From Polyangium sp. (in: bacteria) (GTDB lineage: Bacteria; Myxococcota_A; Polyangia; Palsa-1104), in contig JANWLJ010000300.1 of NCBI GenBank assembly GCA_025450955.1, positions 1 through 6,251 on the forward strand: a stretch of DNA of 6,251 nt, in the 5' to 3' direction. This document shows positions 1-5,837 of the stretch, in pieces. The translations under genes were made by a program, and so were the position numbers. Every line of letters starts with the position of its first letter. Position 1 is the first letter of the stretch. Under the pieces are notes generated by a model. It was not told the origin of the DNA, searched no databases, and was given only the letters and a program-made list of their open reading frames with translations.

Positions 1-1562
1 CGGGCGCGTGCGTCGCGATCAGCGGCGCGCCGATCGTGGTCGATGCCGCCTCCGACCCGCACCCGATCCATCCCGAGATCTACGGCCTGGCGTTCGCTTC
101 CAAAGCCACGCTCACCGACCTGCACGCGACGGTCAACCGCTGGGGCGGCAACACCTCGACCCTGTACAACTGGAAGCTCGACGTCGGCAATCTGGCCAAT
201 GATTGGTACTTCGAAAACGTTCCCAACAATCCCGCGATGGATCCGAGCGCGCCCGGCTACGTCTCGGCGAGCGACCAGCTCATCCTCGACGATCGTTCAG
301 CCGGCGCGGCCACGCTGATGACGATTCCGACCATCGGCTGGGCGCCCAAAGATCGCGTGCCCGATCATCCGTACACCTGCGGCTTTCCGGTCACGCTCTA
401 TCCCGGGCAGCAGAAGTTCGACCCCTACGATCCCAACTGCGGAAACGGCCTCGACACCGCCGGCAACCCGATCGCCGGCGCGGCCACCAACGACGCCGTC
501 CTGGAGCCGCCCTCGTTCGCCGCCGACTGGCTCACCCACCTCACCACCACCTTCGGTTTGGCAAATGCGAACGGCGTTCGCTTTTACGCGCTCGACAACG
601 AGATGAACCTCTGGAATTCGACCCACGCCGACGTGCACCCGATGCCGGTCACCTTCGACGAGGTTTGGCAAAAGACGCTCGACTACGCGCCGCTCATCCG
701 CGCCGCCGATCCGAACGCGCTCATCCTCGGCTACGGCACCTGGGGCGTGCTCGATCTGTTCGACTCCGCGCTCGATCAAACGAACAAAGAAGCCGATCGC
801 GCCGCGCACGGCATGACCCCGCTCGCCAAGTGGTATCTCGGCAAGCTCGCCGATTATCAAAAGACCAACGGAAAGCGGCTGGTCGACTGCCTCGATATCC
901 ACTACTACCCGCAAGGCGGCGACCCGCTCGAGAGCACCCGCTCGCTGTGGGACGCGACCTATCACGATCCGTCGTGGATCGATCAGTGGCTGATGGAGCC
1001 GATCGCGCTCTTGCCGCGGGTGGCCGCCTGGATCGCGAGCGAATATCCCGGAACCGGCATTTGCATCAGCGAATATAATTTTTATAACGGCGATCCCACG
1101 AATGCGGACGCGGCGCTGGTCGAGGCCGAGGTGCTCGGCCTGTTCGGTCGTTACGCGGTCCGGCTGGCGACCTTCTGGTCGACGCCCGTCGACGCCAAGG
1201 GCGCGCCCGAGCCCGCCTACTACGGGATGACGCTTTTGCGCAATTACGACGGCGCGGGCGGCGCGTTCGGCGAGACCTCGGTCGGCGCCGCCACCACCCT
1301 CGCCCAGCTCTCGGTGTTCGCGGCCACGCGCAAAGCGGACGGCGCGCTCACCGTCCTCCTCGTCAACAAGGCGACGGCCCCGGTCGCCGGCGAGCTCGCG
1401 CTCGCCCACTTCACCGCCGGCTCCGCCGCCCACCTCTTTCTCTATACCGAGGGCGCGAGCGCCCAGATTGCGCCCGGCGCCGATCTGCCGATCGCGAGCG
1501 GCAGCTTGCACGTGAGCCTGCCGGCGAAGTCGATGGCGATCGTGGTCGTTCCCCCCGTTTGA
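1..1562 (+). CDS. GH44-family glycoside hydrolase (endoglucanase/xyloglucanase-like), 5' end missing
   Basis: Likely secreted beta-1,4-glucanase of family GH44, whose members cut cellulose-type glucans and xyloglucan. The frame is open from the first base, so the start and any signal peptide lie outside the window; the GTG at 36 is internal, because the open frame upstream of it (GACVAISGAP) reads on naturally. Family landmarks in order: HPIHPEIYG near the visible N-terminus, RWGGNTSTLYNW (from 138), DWYFEN (201-218), a Cys-flanked segment ending DPNCGNG (about 376-444), LDNEMNLW followed by STH..VHP (probable acid/base Glu at 600-602) and ISEYNF (probable nucleophile Glu at 1071-1073). After the TIM barrel comes a beta-rich C-terminal domain (LLVNK, ending in PAKSMAIVVV). 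No carbohydrate-binding module follows. The TGA overlaps the next ATG by one base. Family call is firm from remembered motifs; the exact substrate is inferred. Confidence 0.9.
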   Translation, partial: GACVAISGAPIVVDAASDPHPIHPEIYGLAFASKATLTDLHATVNRWGGNTSTLYNWKLDVGNLANDWYFENVPNNPAMDPSAPGYVSASDQLILDDRSAGAATLMTIPTIGWAPKDRVPDHPYTCGFPVTLYPGQQKFDPYDPNCGNGLDTAGNPIAGAATNDAVLEPPSFAADWLTHLTTTFGLANANGVRFYALDNEMNLWNSTHADVHPMPVTFDEVWQKTLDYAPLIRAADPNALILGYGTWGVLDLFDSALDQTNKEADRAAHGMTPLAKWYLGKLADYQKTNGKRLVDCLDIHYYPQGGDPLESTRSLWDATYHDPSWIDQWLMEPIALLPRVAAWIASEYPGTGICISEYNFYNGDPTNADAALVEAEVLGLFGRYAVRLATFWSTPVDAKGAPEPAYYGMTLLRNYDGAGGAFGETSVGAATTLAQLSVFAATRKADGALTVLLVNKATAPVAGELALAHFTAGSAAHLFLYTEGASAQIAPGADLPIASGSLHVSLPAKSMAIVVVPPV

Positions 1563-2902
1563 TGCGATCGGCTCGCCTCGGCGCCGCCGCCCTCGGCGCG
1601 ATCGCGCTCGCGGTGTTCGCGCAGGCGGCGCGCTTTCCGCTCACCTGCTGGGACGACCCGCTGCACCTCGGCACCCCGCTCTCGCTCCTCACCCGCCCGC
1701 TCGGCTATCCGATCCCGCTCACCGTCGCGAGCTACGCGCTTCTCGGCCGCTCGGCGCTGGCGGCGCACGCCTGGAACGTCGCGCTTCACCTCGTGGTCGC
1801 GCTGCTGGTGCTCGCGCTCTCGTTCGAGCTGTGGCGCGATCGGCGCGCGATCTGGCCGGCGCTCCTGTTCGCGGCCCATCCGCTCGTCGCCGAGCCGGTG
1901 GCGTGGGCGACCGGGCGCAAAGATCTGCTCGCCGCAGCGTTGGTGCTCTCGCCGGTGCTCCTGCACGTGCGCCGCCGGCGGCCGCTCGTCACCACGATCC
2001 TTTATGCGCTCGCGCTCGCCTGCAAGCCTTCCGCGCTGCCCCTGCCGGCGATCTTGTGGGCCTACGATCGGCTGCTCGCGCCCGAGCGAAAGAGCGGCTG
2101 GCTGTTCGCGCTCGCGCCGCTCGCGATCGTCGATCTGCTGTTGGCTGCGTCGGGCGATCGCGCGCTCGGCGGGATCCGCGCCGCTTCGCTGCCGTTTTGG
2201 GAGCACGTGCCGCTCGCCGCCGCGCTCGAAGCCGCGCACCTGTTCGCGCCGGTCGACCTCCTGCCGCGCTACATGCCGCGCACCGTTCCCGCGCCGCGCC
2301 TCGCGATCGCGCTCGGCCTCGTGGTGCTCGCCGCGCTCGTCTCGGCGCCGCTTCTTCTTCGCAGGCGCGCGAAGGTCGCGGCCTTCGCGATCGCCTACGC
2401 CGGGCTCGCCTATCTGCCGGCGGCCGATCTTTTGCACCGCACCCGCTTCGTCGCCGATTCGTATCTCTACCTGCCGCTCACCGGGCTCTGTCTCCTCTTC
2501 GGCTCACGGCGCATTCCGCGCTGGGCGCCGCCCGTCTTGCTCGCGCTCTATCTGCCGCTCTGCTTTTTTCAGGTGCGCACCTGGCGCTCGAACGTGACCC
2601 TGTTTGCGCCGGTGGCCGCCGCCTATCCCGACAGCCCGACCGCGTGGAAGCAGCTCGGCGATTCGTACATGTGCGACGGCGATCCGGCGCGCGCGGTGCC
2701 GATTTACGAGAGCGTCGAGGCGCGCTTTCCCGGAAACACCGTCGCCTGCGGCAACCTCGGCCTCGCCTACGCCCGCCTCGGCCGGCGGCGCGACGCGGTC
2801 CGCGCCTGGGAGCGCGGCGCCCAAGGCGGCGACCCGAAAGCGGCCGCCCAGCTCGCGCGAGTGGCGGAGCGCCGCGGGTCCGTGCTAGATCCTCGTCGGT
2901 GA
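1562..2902 (+). CDS. Multispanning GT-C-like glycosyltransferase with C-terminal TPR (DUF1736/TMTC-like)
   Basis: A 446-residue inner-membrane protein. Hydrophobic segments recur through residues 5-22, 50-90, 95-135, 143-170, 180-196, 245-266, 272-290, 300-314 and 321-337. Landmarks resemble bacterial TPR-containing GT-C proteins: an early acidic pair in CWDDPLHL (D31-D32), AAHPLVAEPVAWATGRKD (106-121), LACKPSALPLP (152-162) and a YLYLPL segment (301-306). The C-terminus is soluble and holds about two TPR-like helical pairs (358-391 and 392-425: AWKQLGDSY..GD..RAVPIYE, ACGNLGLAYARLGR..DAVRAWE). Such enzymes are thought to move sugars from polyprenyl-phosphate donors to acceptors outside the membrane; donor and acceptor here are unknown. 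ATG at 1562 is preferred to the TTG at 1559 because it overlaps the upstream TGA (TGATG). No Shine-Dalgarno is visible, suggesting coupled translation. It could instead be a non-catalytic membrane scaffold. Confidence 0.82.
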   Translation: MRSARLGAAALGAIALAVFAQAARFPLTCWDDPLHLGTPLSLLTRPLGYPIPLTVASYALLGRSALAAHAWNVALHLVVALLVLALSFELWRDRRAIWPALLFAAHPLVAEPVAWATGRKDLLAAALVLSPVLLHVRRRRPLVTTILYALALACKPSALPLPAILWAYDRLLAPERKSGWLFALAPLAIVDLLLAASGDRALGGIRAASLPFWEHVPLAAALEAAHLFAPVDLLPRYMPRTVPAPRLAIALGLVVLAALVSAPLLLRRRAKVAAFAIAYAGLAYLPAADLLHRTRFVADSYLYLPLTGLCLLFGSRRIPRWAPPVLLALYLPLCFFQVRTWRSNVTLFAPVAAAYPDSPTAWKQLGDSYMCDGDPARAVPIYESVEARFPGNTVACGNLGLAYARLGRRRDAVRAWERGAQGGDPKAAAQLARVAERRGSVLDPRR

Positions 2903-3636
2903 GTCGCGCGCGCAAGCCCAACCAGCAGTACTACGACGAGTTCGCCGAGGGCTACGAGCGCGAGCGGCACCACGGGTATCACGCGCTCATCGATCGGCTC
3001 GAGGTCGATCTGGTGTTGCGCTACGCCGCGGGCGGCCGGGTGCTCGAAGCGGGCTGCGGCACCGGGCTGCTCCTCGACAAAGTGCGGCCGCACGCGCGCG
3101 AAGCGGTCGGCCTCGATCTTTCGCCCGGGATGCTCTCGGTCGCGCGCCGCCGCGGCCTGCCGGTGGTCCACGCCTCGGTGACCCAGGTGCCGTTTCCCGA
3201 TCACCACTTCGACGTGGTCTACAGCATGAAAGTGCTCGCCCACGTCGAGAAGATCACCCTGGCGCTCGCCGAGCTCGGGCGGGTCTTGCGCCCGGGCGGC
3301 CACCTGATCGCCGAGTTCTACAATCCGTGGTCGCTGCGTTATCTCGTCAAGCGTTACAAGCGCCCGACCCGCATCTCCGACGCCTCGGACGACGAGGCGG
3401 TGTTCACCCGCTACGACACGCTGGCCCAGGTGCGAAGCTACCTGCCGCCCGATTTTTCGATCGTCGATCTGCGCGGGGTGCGGGTGGTGACGCCGGTGTC
3501 GCACGTGCACCGGGTGCCGGGCCTCGGGCGCGCGTTCGAATTTCTCGAGTGGAAAGCGGCCGACGCGCCGCTCCTCCGCCGGCTCGGCGGCTTTCTCGCG
3601 GTGGTGGCGCAGAAGCGCGCTTCGCCCTCGCGATGA
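2899..3636 (+). CDS. Class I SAM-dependent methyltransferase (Methyltransf_11 type)
   Basis: A 245-residue soluble Rossmann-fold methyltransferase. The N-terminus has the YYDEFAEGYE helix (11-20) usual in this family. Motif I, the SAM-binding glycine loop, is VLEAGCGTG (48-56); an acidic residue ending strand 2 is D73 in GLDLS; PFPDHHFDVVYSMKVLAHV (98-116) covers the motif II region; LRPGGHLIAEF (130-140) is motif III. Substrate cannot be told from the sequence: small molecules, quinone-type rings, lipids and sugars are all known for this superfamily. The frame is open far upstream, but that part is a shadow of the preceding gene. GTG at 2899 is chosen because it forms a GTGA overlap with the upstream stop and lies just before the conserved N-terminus. 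No Shine-Dalgarno is visible. It sits where a sensor kinase gene would often precede pilR. Confidence 0.9.
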   Translation: MSRARKPNQQYYDEFAEGYERERHHGYHALIDRLEVDLVLRYAAGGRVLEAGCGTGLLLDKVRPHAREAVGLDLSPGMLSVARRRGLPVVHASVTQVPFPDHHFDVVYSMKVLAHVEKITLALAELGRVLRPGGHLIAEFYNPWSLRYLVKRYKRPTRISDASDDEAVFTRYDTLAQVRSYLPPDFSIVDLRGVRVVTPVSHVHRVPGLGRAFEFLEWKAADAPLLRRLGGFLAVVAQKRASPSR

Positions 3637-3646
3637 ACCGTTGATG
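3633..3646 (+). other. Stop/start relay with a three-codon minicistron between methyltransferase and pilR
   Basis: The methyltransferase TGA (3634-3636) is overlapped by an ATG (3633-3635). That ATG opens a three-codon frame (Met-Asn-Arg) ending in TGA at 3642-3644, which itself overlaps the ATG of pilR at 3644. The arrangement could hand terminating ribosomes on to pilR, which has no Shine-Dalgarno of its own. The overlaps are visible directly; the function is inference and the arrangement may be chance. Confidence 0.3.
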
Positions 3647-5068
3647 CCGCCCACCGGCTCGATCCTGATCGTCGACGACGAGCGCTCGATGCGCGAGCTG
3701 CTCCGGATCGCGCTCACCCGCGCCGGCCACCAGGTGACCGTCGCCGAGTCGCCCGCCGCGGCGAAGCTCGAGCTCGACGCGCGCGACTTCGACGTGGTGA
3801 TCACCGATCTCAAGATGCCGACCGGCTCCGGGCTCGACGTGCTGGACGGTGTCAAGGCGGCGCGCCCGCACACCCAGGTGGTGGTGGTGACCGCGTTCGC
3901 CACTCCGGAGACCGCGATCGCGGCGATGAAGCGCGGCGCCTACGACTATCTGACCAAGCCGTTCAAGATCGACGAGATCGGGGTGGTGGTCGAGCGGGCG
4001 CTGGAAAAGCGGGGCCTGCTCCGCGACAACCTCGAGCTCAGGGCCGAGCTCGAAGGGCGCTTTCGCCTCGAGCGGATGGTCGGAAAATCGCCGGCGATGC
4101 AGCGCCTGTTCGAGCTCCTGCGCAAGGTCGCGCCGGCCAAGACCTCGATCCTCCTCGAAGGCGAGAGCGGCACCGGCAAGGAGATGGTGGCGCGCGCGCT
4201 GCACCATCTGTCGCCGCGCGCGAGCGGCCCGTTCGTGGCGGTCAACTGCGGCGCGATCCCCGAAGCGCTCCTCGAGAGCGAGCTGTTCGGCCACGTGCGC
4301 GGCGCCTTCACCGGCGCGATCGCCGATCGGCCCGGGCTGTTCTCCGCCGCCTCGACGGGGACGCTGCTCCTCGACGAGGTGGGCGAGCTGCCCGGGCAGA
4401 TGCAGGTCAAGCTGCTCCGCGTGCTGCAAGAGCGCAAGGTCAAGAAGGTCGGCGGCACCGTCGAGGAGGAGGTCGACGTGCGGGTGGTGGCGGCGACCAA
4501 CCGCGATCTCGAGGCCGAGGTCGAGCGCGGCGCGTTCCGCCAAGATCTCTACTATCGCCTGAACGTGATCGAGCTGCACCTGCCGCCGCTCCGCGCGCGC
4601 CGCGAGGACGTGCCGCTCCTGGTCGATCACTTCCTCCGCAAGCACGCCGCCGCGCTCGGCCGCGCAATCGCCGGGATCGACGCCGACGCGATGGCCGCGC
4701 TCTGCGACTACGACTACCCCGGCAACGTGCGCGAGCTCGAGAATTTGATCGAGCGCGCGGTCACGCTCGAGAGCGGCGACCGGGTGAGCCGCGCGTCTCT
4801 GCCCGAGCTCAAGCCGCGACGCCCGAGCGAGCCGCCCGCCGCCTCGAACGAGCTGCCGCCCGAAGGGGTCGATCTCGATCGGCTGGTGGCGGAGCTCGAG
4901 CGCGCGCTCATCGTCAAGGCGCTCGAGCGAACCCGCGGCGTGCGCAAGGACGCGGCCAAGCTGCTCGGCGTCTCCTTCCGTTCGCTCCGCTATCGGCTCG
5001 CCAAGCTCGGCATCGCGCCGATCGACGCCGACAGCGACGCCGAGACAGACGATAAACCCGGTAGCTGA
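3644..5068 (+). CDS. pilR: PilR-type sigma54-dependent response regulator (NtrC family)
   Basis: A full-length, 474-residue bacterial enhancer-binding protein. Receiver domain, about 5-120: acidic pocket D11-D12, phosphoacceptor D55 in VITDLKMP, conserved T/K switch region with K105 in YLTKPF. AAA+ domain, about 140-370: Walker A GESGTGK (173-179), GAFTGA loop for sigma54 contact (220-225), Walker B LLLDE (D244-E245), arginine-finger region FRQDLYYRL (R299, R305), then NVRELENLIERAV. Fis-type helix-turn-helix at about 430-457 (TRGVRKDAAKLLGVSFRSLRYRLAKLGI region). All catalytic and sigma54-contact residues are intact. The overall style (GAYDYLTKPFKIDEI, VNCGAIPEALLESELFGH) and the pilin genes immediately downstream favour PilR over NtrC or another relative. 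ATG 3644 is preferred to TTG 3641. No PilS-like kinase is in the window. The role in activating the downstream pilin promoter is inferred from context. Confidence 0.87.
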   Translation: MPPTGSILIVDDERSMRELLRIALTRAGHQVTVAESPAAAKLELDARDFDVVITDLKMPTGSGLDVLDGVKAARPHTQVVVVTAFATPETAIAAMKRGAYDYLTKPFKIDEIGVVVERALEKRGLLRDNLELRAELEGRFRLERMVGKSPAMQRLFELLRKVAPAKTSILLEGESGTGKEMVARALHHLSPRASGPFVAVNCGAIPEALLESELFGHVRGAFTGAIADRPGLFSAASTGTLLLDEVGELPGQMQVKLLRVLQERKVKKVGGTVEEEVDVRVVAATNRDLEAEVERGAFRQDLYYRLNVIELHLPPLRARREDVPLLVDHFLRKHAAALGRAIAGIDADAMAALCDYDYPGNVRELENLIERAVTLESGDRVSRASLPELKPRRPSEPPAASNELPPEGVDLDRLVAELERALIVKALERTRGVRKDAAKLLGVSFRSLRYRLAKLGIAPIDADSDAETDDKPGS

Positions 5069-5070
5069 TG

Positions 5071-5091
5071 ATGTGGGCGCGAGGCCCACGT
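5071..5091 (+). terminator. GC-rich hairpin just after pilR; possible weak terminator
   Basis: GTGGGC (5073-5078) pairs with GCCCAC (5084-5089) around a five-base loop; the stem can extend through a G-U and an A-T pair. It begins three bases after the pilR stop. No T-tract follows, so a classical intrinsic terminator is not supported. It could be a Rho-independent variant, an mRNA-stabilising hairpin or an attenuator limiting read-through into the pilins. Confidence 0.4.
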
Positions 5092-5104
5092 CGCCTCCGC
5101 GCTG

Positions 5105-5170
5105 GACGAAATTTGTCACCGGGCCGGACGCATTTCGTCTCCGCTCCCGACGGAAATTGCGCTCCCCCGC
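5105..5170 (+). repeat. Three 22-bp direct repeat units starting GACG; candidate regulator-binding array upstream of the pilins
   Basis: GACG recurs at exactly 22-bp intervals (5105, 5127, 5149). The unit cores are GACGAAATTTGTC, GACGCATTTCGTC and GACGGAAATTGCG. Units 1 and 2 agree at 15 of 22 positions; all three agree at 9. Units 1 and 2 are imperfect dyads (five of six base pairs each, arms GAC/GTC); unit 3 has lost most of its right arm. Each core carries a short A/T block, conspicuous in this GC-rich DNA and repeated about every two helical turns. The location, between pilR and the first pilin, fits a set of activator sites. Binding by PilR is inference. Confidence 0.55.
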
Positions 5171-5186
5171 TTCAAGCGGCTAAAAT
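5157..5186 (+). promoter_or_regulatory. Candidate sigma70-type promoter of the pilin genes
   Basis: TAAAAT (5181-5186) matches the TATAAT -10 box at five of six positions and is one of the very few A/T-rich hexamers in the region. A weak -35 partner, TTGCGC (5157-5162), lies 18 bp upstream inside the third 22-bp repeat. Transcription would start near 5193, leaving room for the AGGAGG at 5207. The -35 is poor, so an activator would be expected. It competes with the sigma54-like element at 5213-5228. Confidence 0.4.
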
Positions 5187-5206
5187 CGCTGCGCGCTGAA
5201 ACTGCC

Positions 5207-5212
5207 AGGAGG
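5207..5212 (+). promoter_or_regulatory. Perfect Shine-Dalgarno AGGAGG upstream of first pilin, misplaced for the ATG
   Basis: AGGAGG is the best ribosome binding site in the window. It ends 34 bases before the ATG at 5247, too far to serve it. The pilin-frame codon at usable distance is ATA at 5217-5219, four bases downstream. Starting there would give the 13-residue leader MSRAQGRVGIMRG before the conserved Phe, close in length and basic character to the 12-residue leader of the second pilin. The GTG at 5224 is in another frame. Confidence 0.6.
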
Positions 5213-5228
5213 CGGCATATCACGTGCA
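5213..5228 (+). promoter_or_regulatory. Weak sigma54-like -24/-12 element
   Basis: GGCA at 5214-5217 and TGCA at 5225-5228 place the invariant GG and GC at the correct 12-base separation, in the context cGGCAtatcacgTGCA. Against the usual TGGCACG-N4-TTGCW it misses four positions. Start of transcription would be about 5239, and the 22-bp repeats would then be centred about 84, 106 and 128 bp upstream, a usual range for enhancer sites. The resulting leader before ATG 5247 would be only about 8 nt with no ribosome binding site. GG/GC pairs at this spacing are common by chance at high GC. Confidence 0.25.
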
Positions 5229-5246
5229 CAGGGTCGCGTCGGCATC

Positions 5247-5804
5247 ATGCGAGGCTTCACGCTCATCGAGCTCATGATCGTGGTGGTGATCATCGCCGTG
5301 CTGGCGGCGGTCGCCATCCCGGCCTATCGCAAGTACTCCGACTCGGGCCGCACCGCCGAGGCGATGGCGATGCTCGGCGAGTTCCGCGCCAAAGAAGAGG
5401 CCTACCGCGCCGAGAACAACACCTATCTCTCGACCGACGTCAACGAGGCCACCTATTACCCGGTGCTCGGAAGCTGCGCCAGCGGGTCGACCGAGCCCTG
5501 CCCGAAGACCATCCCGACCGCGTCGAGCTGGTCGTCGACGCCGCCGCTCGACAAGTGGCTCGCGCTCGGCATCACCCCGAACCACACCCAGCTCTACTGC
5601 GGCTACGTCGCGATCGCCGGCACCGCGGGCGCCTGGGGCAACGCCGGCACCGACGGCAAGAACATGTTCAGCAACGTGGCCCCGACGGTGAATTGGTACT
5701 ACCTGCACGCGAGCTGCGACAACAACAGCAGCAAGTCCCTGAACACCACCTACACGACCGCGATGAACACCACCTCGATCTTCACCCAAAACGATCACTA
5801 CTGA
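5247..5804 (+). CDS. Type IV pilin-like protein (PilA-like, prepilin cleavage/methylation motif)
   Basis: A 185-residue prepilin counted from ATG 5247. Prepilin peptidase should cut after G3, leaving methylatable F4 and the conserved Glu5 of the mature pilin (E8) in GFTLIELMI; the hydrophobic assembly helix runs to about A26. The periplasmic domain has four cysteines (C77, C85, C118, C157), probably two disulfides, a WLALGI segment (104-109) and LYCGYVAIAG (116-125). The C-terminal part is rich in Asn, Ser and Thr (six N-x-S/T tripeptides, four between residues 159 and 176). The start is uncertain: a three-residue leader is very short and lacks a ribosome binding site, while an in-frame ATA at 5217 follows AGGAGG and would give 195 residues. 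The architecture resembles myxobacterial pilins. It may be the major pilin or a minor/pseudopilin. Confidence 0.9.
   Translation: MRGFTLIELMIVVVIIAVLAAVAIPAYRKYSDSGRTAEAMAMLGEFRAKEEAYRAENNTYLSTDVNEATYYPVLGSCASGSTEPCPKTIPTASSWSSTPPLDKWLALGITPNHTQLYCGYVAIAGTAGAWGNAGTDGKNMFSNVAPTVNWYYLHASCDNNSSKSLNTTYTTAMNTTSIFTQNDHY
5250..5323 (+). repeat. Direct repeat, copy 1: pilin N-terminal coding segment
   Basis: These 74 bases match 5868-5941 in the second pilin at 67 positions, from the CGA-GGC cleavage-site codons to the conserved CCG proline codon. Similarity stops soon after. It reflects common ancestry and strong constraint on the assembly helix; gene conversion between the two copies is possible. 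Confidence 0.7.
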
Positions 5805-5824
5805 ACCCGGTTCAACAACTCTAC

Positions 5825-5830
5825 GGAGGA
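5825..5830 (+). promoter_or_regulatory. Ribosome binding site of second pilin (GGAGGA)
   Basis: GGAGGA is followed by seven bases and then ATG at 5838, ideal spacing. It lies in the 33-bp gap after the first pilin's stop, where no terminator or separate promoter is visible, so the two pilins are probably co-transcribed. The canonical layout contrasts with that of the first pilin. Confidence 0.8.
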
Positions 5831-5837
5831 GCAGACC

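Noticed and set aside
1442..2437. Antisense open frame (331 codons), Arg/Glu/Gln-rich
   Set aside because: Shadow of the membrane protein gene; its composition is the reverse-complement signature of Leu/Ala/Arg-rich coding sequence, with no domain.
1831..2898. Upstream extension of the methyltransferase frame across the membrane protein gene
   Set aside because: The translated extension is Arg/Ala-rich frame-shadow sequence; the methyltransferase fold begins after the GTG at 2899.
3404..5119. Long antisense open frame (571 codons) opposite pilR
   Set aside because: It lies opposite an unmistakable PilR-type gene, has low-complexity Arg/Leu/Glu/His-rich composition and no recognisable domain; long antisense frames are expected at this GC content.
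5178..5192. Possible sigma54 promoter GGC-TAAAATCGCT-GC
   Set aside because: The GG and GC elements are one base too far apart, a spacing change that normally abolishes sigma54 recognition; the TAAAAT part is better explained as a -10 box.
5221..5229. Overlapping palindromes CACGTG and GTGCAC near the pilin start
   Set aside because: Six-base palindromes are frequent at this GC content and no second copy or regulator context supports a site.
1598..5617. Repeated GCGATCGC octamer (at least seven copies by eye: 1598, 2154, 2303, 2387, 3914, 4316, 5610), reminiscent of the cyanobacterial HIP1 palindrome
   Set aside because: Well above a simple composition expectation, but six of the seven sit in frame as GCG-ATC-GC, coding Ala-Ile-Ala, so codon preference explains most of it. 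A genome-wide count in coding and non-coding DNA would be needed to revive it.
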